Positions 59,496-64,000 of a stretch of DNA of 64,000 bases are shown in pieces. Positions within the stretch are counted from its first letter, which is position 1; each line of letters starts with the position of its first letter. This DNA comes from Phycisphaerae bacterium. GTDB taxonomy: Bacteria > Planctomycetota > Phycisphaerae > SM23-33. A program made the translations under genes and the position numbers. Location of the stretch: positions 36,006 through 100,005 of the forward strand of contig JAGXKT010000009.1 of NCBI GenBank assembly GCA_018335035.1. The letters run 5' to 3'. The notes beneath the pieces are model-generated. The model was not told the DNA's origin, did no database searches, and saw only the letters and a list, made by a program, of their open reading frames with translations.

Positions 59496-61262
59496 TCAGC
59501 AGGCGGGTTGACCGGTCGTCTCATGGCGGCGCGCCAGCGCCGCGGCGACCAGGCCGCGGAACATCGGCTGAGGCGTCAGCGGGCGGCTGGTCAGTTCGGG
59601 GTGGAACTGGGCCGCGATGAAATACGGATGTACGTCGCGCGACAGTTCGAGAATCTGCATGATCGGATGCTCCGGGTGCCGCCCGGAGAAGATCAGCCCG
59701 CCCTCTTCGAGCGTCTCCACGTACTCGGGGTCCACCTCGAAACGATGGCGAAAGCGTTCGCGGACGCGCCCGGACGCTTCGCCCGCCGCCGCGTCGGCAG
59801 CGAACAGCTCCGCCGCCAGCGTGCCCGGCGTGATGACCACATCCTGCCCGCCGAGGCGCATGTTGCCGCCGAGACCTTCGATTTGCTTCTGCTCGGGCAG
59901 AATGCTGACAACAGGATGCTCGCAGTCAGGGTTGATCTCCGTGCTGTCGGCGTCGTCCAATCCGCACACGTTCCTCGCGTAGTCGACCACGGCCATCTGG
60001 AACCCCAGACAGATGCCCAGGTACGGAATGCCTTGCTCGCGCACGTGGCGGACGACGGCGATCTTGCCGGCCGTGCCACGCACGCCGAAGCCACCGGGGA
60101 CGATGACGCCGTCGACGCCGGCAAGCCGCTCGGCGACGTTGTCGTCGTCGATGTCCGTGGTGTCGATCCATTCGACCTTGACGTGGGCGCGGTTGGCGCC
60201 GCCGGCGTGCTCCAACGCCTTGATGATGCTGGCATAGCTGTCGCGCAGGGCCGTGTATTTTCCCGTGATGCCGATGCGAACCTCGTGCTCGGGGCGGGCA
60301 AGCCGTGCCGTGAATTCCTGCCATTCCAGCGCCGCCCGCGCGTCGGTGGCCGAGTTGACACGCGCGCCGAGGTCGAGCAACTGCACGATCTCGCTGTCCA
60401 GCCCGGCCTCGCGCATCTGCTCGGGCAGCATGTAGATGCTCGGCAGGTCGTGCATGGAGAACACGCGCTGCAGCGGCACGTTGGTGTACACGGAAATCTT
60501 CTGGCGGACCTTGTCCGTCACGGGCGTCTCGCACCGGCAGGCGATCACATGCGGATGCACGCCGGATTCCATCAGGCGCTTGATGCCGAGCTGGGCGGCC
60601 TTGGACTTCTGCTCGCCCAGCGCCGGCGGGCGCAACACGTACGTCAGCGCCACGAACAGCACGCTGCCGGCGCCCTCTTCGTAGTTCATCTCGCGCAACG
60701 CCTCGATGTAGAAGGCGTTTTCGATATCGCCGACCGTTCCGCCGACCTCGACGAAGACCACGTCGGCGGACGTCTTGACGGCCAGTTCACGCAGGCGGAG
60801 TTTCACCTCGCCGGTGACGTGCGGGATCATCTGCACGTCGCGGCCGAGGTAGTCGCCGGCGCGTTCCTTGTCCAGCACGTTGCGATAAATCTGCCCGCTG
60901 GTGGCGAAGTTCTCGCGGCTGAGGTTCTGGTCGAGCATCCGCTCGTAGGTGCCCAGGTCCATGTCGCATTCCATGCCGTCGTCCAGGACGAACACCTCGC
61001 CGTGGCGGTACGGGTTCAGCGTGCCGGAATCGATGTTGAGATAACCCTCCAGCTTGATCGGCGAGACGCGCAGGGACTTGTCCTTCAGGAGCTTGGCGAC
61101 GGATGAGGAGAAAATGCCCTTGCCCAGCCCGCTCATGACCGTCCCGAAGACCGCCACGTAGCGGGTCTGCCCGAGCTGGTAGCCGTCCGGCAGCGGGGTG
61201 TGGAATTCCGTTTCGTCGGTCTGGTCGCGAACCGACCGCATCAAATCCATGACATCGCTCAT
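59496..61262 (-). CDS. pyrG: CTP synthase
   Basis: A 588-residue enzyme aminating UTP to CTP with glutamine. Synthetase domain: P-loop FGTVMSGLGKGIFSS, KLEGYLNIDSGTLNPYRHGEVFV, MDLGTYERM and EVGGTVGDIEN. Several conserved residues differ from the usual forms (DSGT for DPGT, LGTYER for LGHYER, EQKSKAAQ for the KTKPTQ region). The glutamine amidotransferase domain is normal: YLGICLGFQMAV with nucleophile Cys and AAQFHPELTSRP with the His and Glu. The start at 61262 is supported by the promoter ending eight bases before it. The longer upstream frame has no similarity. Confidence 0.94.
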   Translation of the reverse strand: MSDVMDLMRSVRDQTDETEFHTPLPDGYQLGQTRYVAVFGTVMSGLGKGIFSSSVAKLLKDKSLRVSPIKLEGYLNIDSGTLNPYRHGEVFVLDDGMECDMDLGTYERMLDQNLSRENFATSGQIYRNVLDKERAGDYLGRDVQMIPHVTGEVKLRLRELAVKTSADVVFVEVGGTVGDIENAFYIEALREMNYEEGAGSVLFVALTYVLRPPALGEQKSKAAQLGIKRLMESGVHPHVIACRCETPVTDKVRQKISVYTNVPLQRVFSMHDLPSIYMLPEQMREAGLDSEIVQLLDLGARVNSATDARAALEWQEFTARLARPEHEVRIGITGKYTALRDSYASIIKALEHAGGANRAHVKVEWIDTTDIDDDNVAERLAGVDGVIVPGGFGVRGTAGKIAVVRHVREQGIPYLGICLGFQMAVVDYARNVCGLDDADSTEINPDCEHPVVSILPEQKQIEGLGGNMRLGGQDVVITPGTLAAELFAADAAAGEASGRVRERFRHRFEVDPEYVETLEEGGLIFSGRHPEHPIMQILELSRDVHPYFIAAQFHPELTSRPLTPQPMFRGLVAAALARRHETTGQPAC

Positions 61263-61270
61263 GGAACCAG

Positions 61271-61299
61271 ACTGTAGCGACTTGTCCGCACGGAGGCAA
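61271..61299 (-). promoter_or_regulatory. Promoter abutting pyrG
   Basis: Minus strand TTGCCT (61299-61294), 17 bases, TACAGT (61276-61271), eight bases before the ATG. No Shine-Dalgarno site. Confidence 0.5.
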
Positions 61300-61350
61300 C
61301 ACCGCTTTGCGGCCGCATGCGATCCGGGCGCCGCGCGAAGACGCCTGACG

Positions 61351-61359
61351 TGGTATAAC
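61351..61359 (+). promoter_or_regulatory. Extended -10 promoter abutting the site-2 protease gene
   Basis: TGG followed by TATAAC (61354-61359), seven bases before the ATG at 61367. There is no -35 of the expected type. Confidence 0.4.
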
Positions 61360-61366
61360 AGCCGGC

Positions 61367-62068
61367 ATGGACGCGCAATCCATCTACGAGATCCTGTTGC
61401 TGGTCGGGCCGCTGCTGCTGAGCTTGACGGTCCACGAATACGCGCACGCGCGGACGGCATTGGCCTTCGGCGACGCGACGGCGAAGAACCAGGGCCGCTG
61501 TACGCTCAATCCGCTGGCGCACCTGGATCCGATCGGCACGATCGTGCTGGTCGTCACGCGCTTCATCGGCTGGGCGCGTCCCGTACCGGTCAACCCCAAC
61601 AACCTCCATCCCCGCCGGCTCGGCGACATCGCCGTCTCGCTGGCCGGACCGATGAGCAACTTCTGCCTGGCCGTGTTGTGCGGGCTCGGGCTCAAGCTGC
61701 TTTACATGACCATCGGGGCTCCGAAAGCCCCACTCGAGCGCGCCGGCTTCCTCCTGCTGGGCTGGACGATGATGGCCAACATCGGGCTCGGCATGTTCAA
61801 CCTGATTCCCTTGTTTCCCCTCGACGGGCACCATATCCTGCGCGAGTCGCTGCCGACGACGGACCAGCGGATGCGCTTCATGCAGTGGCAGATTCGCTAC
61901 GGGCGGATCGCGCTGGCCGCGTTGATTTTCGCCCCGATGGTTCTGGAGACGGTGTTGCGCCGCAAGGTATTCCGCCCGATCAGCTGGCTGTTCGTTCACG
62001 TGCTGGGCTTCGCATTGCGCGTGCTCGACCTCGGCGACGTTTTGCCGTACATGCTGCCGTCCGGCTGA
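61367..62068 (+). CDS. Site-2 protease-like membrane metallopeptidase (M50)
   Basis: A 233-residue membrane protein with the zinc site HEYAH (residues 23-27) in the first helix and NLIPLFPLDGHHI as the second zinc motif. There is no PDZ domain, so this is the compact S2P branch, not RseP. A conserved NPLAHLDPIG loop and GWARPVPVNP are also typical. It would cleave inside membrane helices, but substrates are unknown. A TATAAC box seven bases before the ATG suggests a leaderless mRNA. It converges with the hydrolase gene at eight bases. Confidence 0.9.
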   Translation: MDAQSIYEILLLVGPLLLSLTVHEYAHARTALAFGDATAKNQGRCTLNPLAHLDPIGTIVLVVTRFIGWARPVPVNPNNLHPRRLGDIAVSLAGPMSNFCLAVLCGLGLKLLYMTIGAPKAPLERAGFLLLGWTMMANIGLGMFNLIPLFPLDGHHILRESLPTTDQRMRFMQWQIRYGRIALAALIFAPMVLETVLRRKVFRPISWLFVHVLGFALRVLDLGDVLPYMLPSG

Positions 62069-62076
62069 GCGTCGTC

Positions 62077-63141
62077 TCAGGCCGCACCGGCTTCGTCGGT
62101 CGCCGGCGCGGTGATCTGTGACTCATCAACCGCCTCGCAGGCGAGGTGCTTGCGGAAGAACGCGATCGTCCGCGTCGCGTATTGCTGCGGCTCGACGACC
62201 GCCGACTGGTTGTGCTTTGCCCCGGGGGCGATCCACAGGTAGCGCGGTCGCGGTGCGACGGAATACAGCAGCCGCGTCTGTTCCTGCTCGATGTACCTAT
62301 CCCGCTGGCCGTGGATGAAGAAGACCGGGCGCGGTTGCATTTCCTTCAGCGCGCGGCGCACCGACGGGTACCGGCACCCCTGGCGGCGCTGGGCGAAACG
62401 CACGAGCAGCCAGTACAGCATCTGCCAGAACCCCTCCGGGTGATTCTCGTACACCAGCCGCACGCGGGCATAGATGTGCGCCCAGCGTTTCATCATCGTG
62501 ATGACCGTGCTGGCCGTGTTGAACGCCCCGTCGCAGACGATGGCCTGGATGTTCGGGTCGCTCGAGGCGGCCAGCAGCGCCGCCCCAGCACCGCGCGAGA
62601 TGCCGAACACGCCGATCTGTGGCGGACGCCCCTCGGCCTCCAGCGCCGTCTCCACATAGGCACAGGCCCCGAGGACGTCTTCCATATCCTTGTCAGACGG
62701 CCATTGCAGCGGGTGGTAGCGCTTGTCGCAGGAGCTTTCACCGTGTCCGCGGAAGTCGAACGTGAACACGTCGAAGCCGGCCTCGACCAGTGGGCGGACG
62801 TATCGTCCGGCGGTGTGGAGATCGGCGCCGAACTCGTGACAGAAGACGATCGTGCCGCGCCCCGCGTGGCTGCCACGGGCGGCCCGGACGTGCATGCCGC
62901 GCAACGACGTACCGTCGAAACTTCGGAAGCGGACGACCTCGCCGGTCACCGGGCGGAAATCTACGGAGCTGATGAATTGCGGCGCCGGCGTATCGCAGAA
63001 GATGTTCAGGGAGATGCGAACGTACTTGCCGACCACCAGCGCCACGAACAGCACCAGCGACAGCAGCGTCACACCGATGGCCACCGCCGCCCAGTGCTGC
63101 GTGATCCACCACGATGCCGTCACTATCGCCGAATCGCTCAT
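62077..63141 (-). CDS. Membrane-anchored alpha/beta hydrolase
   Basis: A 354-residue protein with an N-terminal membrane helix (VAIGVTLLSLVLFVALVVG) and an alpha/beta-hydrolase domain: FCHEFGADLHT oxyanion region, FDFRGHGES, nucleophile elbow GISRGAGA, acid in FFIHGQRDRYI and the final His in PGAKHN. It is similar to dienelactone-hydrolase or YqiA-like esterases; the substrate is unknown. The ATG at 63141 is preferred over an in-frame GTG at 63153. It probably shares a transcript with the membrane protein 35 bases upstream. Confidence 0.85.
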   Translation of the reverse strand: MSDSAIVTASWWITQHWAAVAIGVTLLSLVLFVALVVGKYVRISLNIFCDTPAPQFISSVDFRPVTGEVVRFRSFDGTSLRGMHVRAARGSHAGRGTIVFCHEFGADLHTAGRYVRPLVEAGFDVFTFDFRGHGESSCDKRYHPLQWPSDKDMEDVLGACAYVETALEAEGRPPQIGVFGISRGAGAALLAASSDPNIQAIVCDGAFNTASTVITMMKRWAHIYARVRLVYENHPEGFWQMLYWLLVRFAQRRQGCRYPSVRRALKEMQPRPVFFIHGQRDRYIEQEQTRLLYSVAPRPRYLWIAPGAKHNQSAVVEPQQYATRTIAFFRKHLACEAVDESQITAPATDEAGAA

Positions 63142-63176
63142 GACTTCAGACACGTCGTCGCCATCGCCGCCGCCCG

Positions 63177-64000
63177 TCAGTCCTTCTCGTCTTTCGCGGA
63201 CGAATCACTTGGGCCTTTTTCGCCGGTGCCGGTCTCGCCGGGCGCCTCGTCGCCGCGGGGGGCGAGGTCGTGCTCGCCCCGCGTGCCGGCTGCGTGGCGT
63301 TCCGCGATCGGCAGTTCCTTGCGCTTCGGCGGCGCGGGGGTGATGACGGACCGCCTGCCCCGCTCTTCGGCCGAGGCGGCACGGTTCAGCAGGACCATCC
63401 CGGCGCCCGTCGCGCCGACGAGGATGTAGAGCACCAGCGATAGCCACAGGTGAGGAGTTGTATCTGTGAGCATCAGAGCTTTCATCTTCTTATGCTGAGC
63501 AAATTTCTGAGCAGCTTGAGCAACATCAATGATTTTTCGCTCCGTGGGATTGTCTGCCATTGACATTGGTGCCGGTTGGGTGGGCACCGGTTGCTCAGCA
63601 TCGTAACCTGCGTCACTGAGTCCGCGTGTGATCTCCTGGTCAAAACTCACAAAAAACGCCAATACGGTAACGACCACGCCGACAATGCCCAGCAAAGCCA
63701 GCAAATGCCCCGCCCCCTCCTCGGAGAGCTTGCCCCACAGCGCTAGCGCCGCCACAGCCACGATTCCCATCGCGGCGATCAGCGCCAAAATGAACTTCGG
63801 GCGACTGTCGACGCTGGCGCCAGCCGGAACGCGCAATTCGTCTCCCAGATCTGCACCGCCCTGCTCGCCATAGTCCGGCTCGCTGTAGCGCCCAAGCGTC
63901 AGTTGCCACCCGCTGGCCGTGGCGACCGTGGCGTTAGCGTCCGGCACGCCGCAGGAGACCCGCACCCACGGGAAGAAAAACAGGACCAGAAGCAGGATGC
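63177..64000 (-). CDS. Multi-pass membrane protein of unknown function, 5' end cut
   Basis: At least 274 residues; the frame is open to the right edge, where it encodes hydrophobic residues (ILLLVLFFFPWVRVSC), so the true start lies outside. Further helices are at LALIAAMGIVAVAALAL, LLALLGIVGVVVTVLAFFV and WLSLVLYILVGATGAGMVLL. A GTG at 63965 could be an internal start but would drop the first helix. A polar segment between helices 3 and 4 and a charged, low-complexity C-terminal tail (rich in Glu, Gly, Lys) are likely cytoplasmic. No family recognised. Confidence 0.65.
   Translation of the reverse strand, partial: ILLLVLFFFPWVRVSCGVPDANATVATASGWQLTLGRYSEPDYGEQGGADLGDELRVPAGASVDSRPKFILALIAAMGIVAVAALALWGKLSEEGAGHLLALLGIVGVVVTVLAFFVSFDQEITRGLSDAGYDAEQPVPTQPAPMSMADNPTERKIIDVAQAAQKFAQHKKMKALMLTDTTPHLWLSLVLYILVGATGAGMVLLNRAASAEERGRRSVITPAPPKRKELPIAERHAAGTRGEHDLAPRGDEAPGETGTGEKGPSDSSAKDEKD

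Noticed and set aside
59361..61106. Plus-strand open frame antisense to pyrG
   Set aside because: Explained by codon bias of pyrG on the other strand.

Overview
This window is GC-rich bacterial chromosome, most likely from a planctomycete of the Phycisphaerae type. The evidence is indirect. Three exported proteins end in a PEP-CTERM sorting tail. There is a secreted DUF4159/terpene-cyclase-like protein, a HYExAFE-family protein, and a histidine-phosphatase homologue whose RHG motif reads QSG. A lipid A gene (lpxB) points to an outer membrane. No mobile element, CRISPR array, rRNA or phage gene was seen, so this is core chromosome, with one tRNA gene.

Layout. Positions 1-9518 hold a cut-off FAD oxidoreductase, a PEGA lipoprotein, a PEP-CTERM protein, uvrA, a mutarotase-like lipoprotein, the remnant of a sugar isomerase gene, and the DUF4159 protein. 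Positions 9708-12949 hold cysK, a PHP phosphoesterase and a C39-like PEP-CTERM peptidase. From 13013 to 29531 almost everything is on the minus strand: a metallophosphoesterase; the series rpsO, pnp, NtrB-like kinase, NtrC-like regulator, mutL; a lone receiver protein; and the run of two secreted proteins, proC, archease and rtcB, followed by a dihydroorotate-dehydrogenase-like gene. Positions 29696-32230 carry a zinc-ribbon membrane protein, a pterin methyltransferase and yggS. Then come a DJ-1 protein, tRNA-Ala(CGC) with its own promoter and terminator, an orphan histidine kinase, acpS-lpxB, a MetRS-beta-like protein and the manA-rluB-rhaB operon. From 39468 to 49397 the minus strand carries a third PEP-CTERM protein, a cluster of three small exported proteins, and a housekeeping series (gap, pgk, rpe, pseudo-phosphatase, accD, YkgJ-like, hisS, HYExAFE). 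The last part has a ceramidase-like protein, hpt and a PH-domain protein (plus strand), then rsmG, Gfo/Idh, a sugar transferase, mnmE and YbaK (minus strand), a sodium symporter, pyrG, a site-2 protease, an alpha/beta hydrolase and a membrane protein cut by the window edge.

Functional links visible in the sequence are RNA repair (archease with RtcB), RNA turnover next to a two-component pair (pnp, kinase, regulator), glycolysis (gap-pgk, followed by rpe), and surface polysaccharide (sugar transferase with Gfo/Idh; lpxB).

The most distinctive signals are regulatory. Sigma70-like promoters recur with a 17-base spacer. One exact -10 hexamer, TAGGGT, occurs four times. In several genes without a Shine-Dalgarno site the -10 box lies only 6-10 bases before the start codon, which suggests leaderless mRNAs. 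All three PEP-CTERM genes have a good promoter followed by an unusually long untranslated leader. None of this was tested by computation; it comes from reading the sequence.
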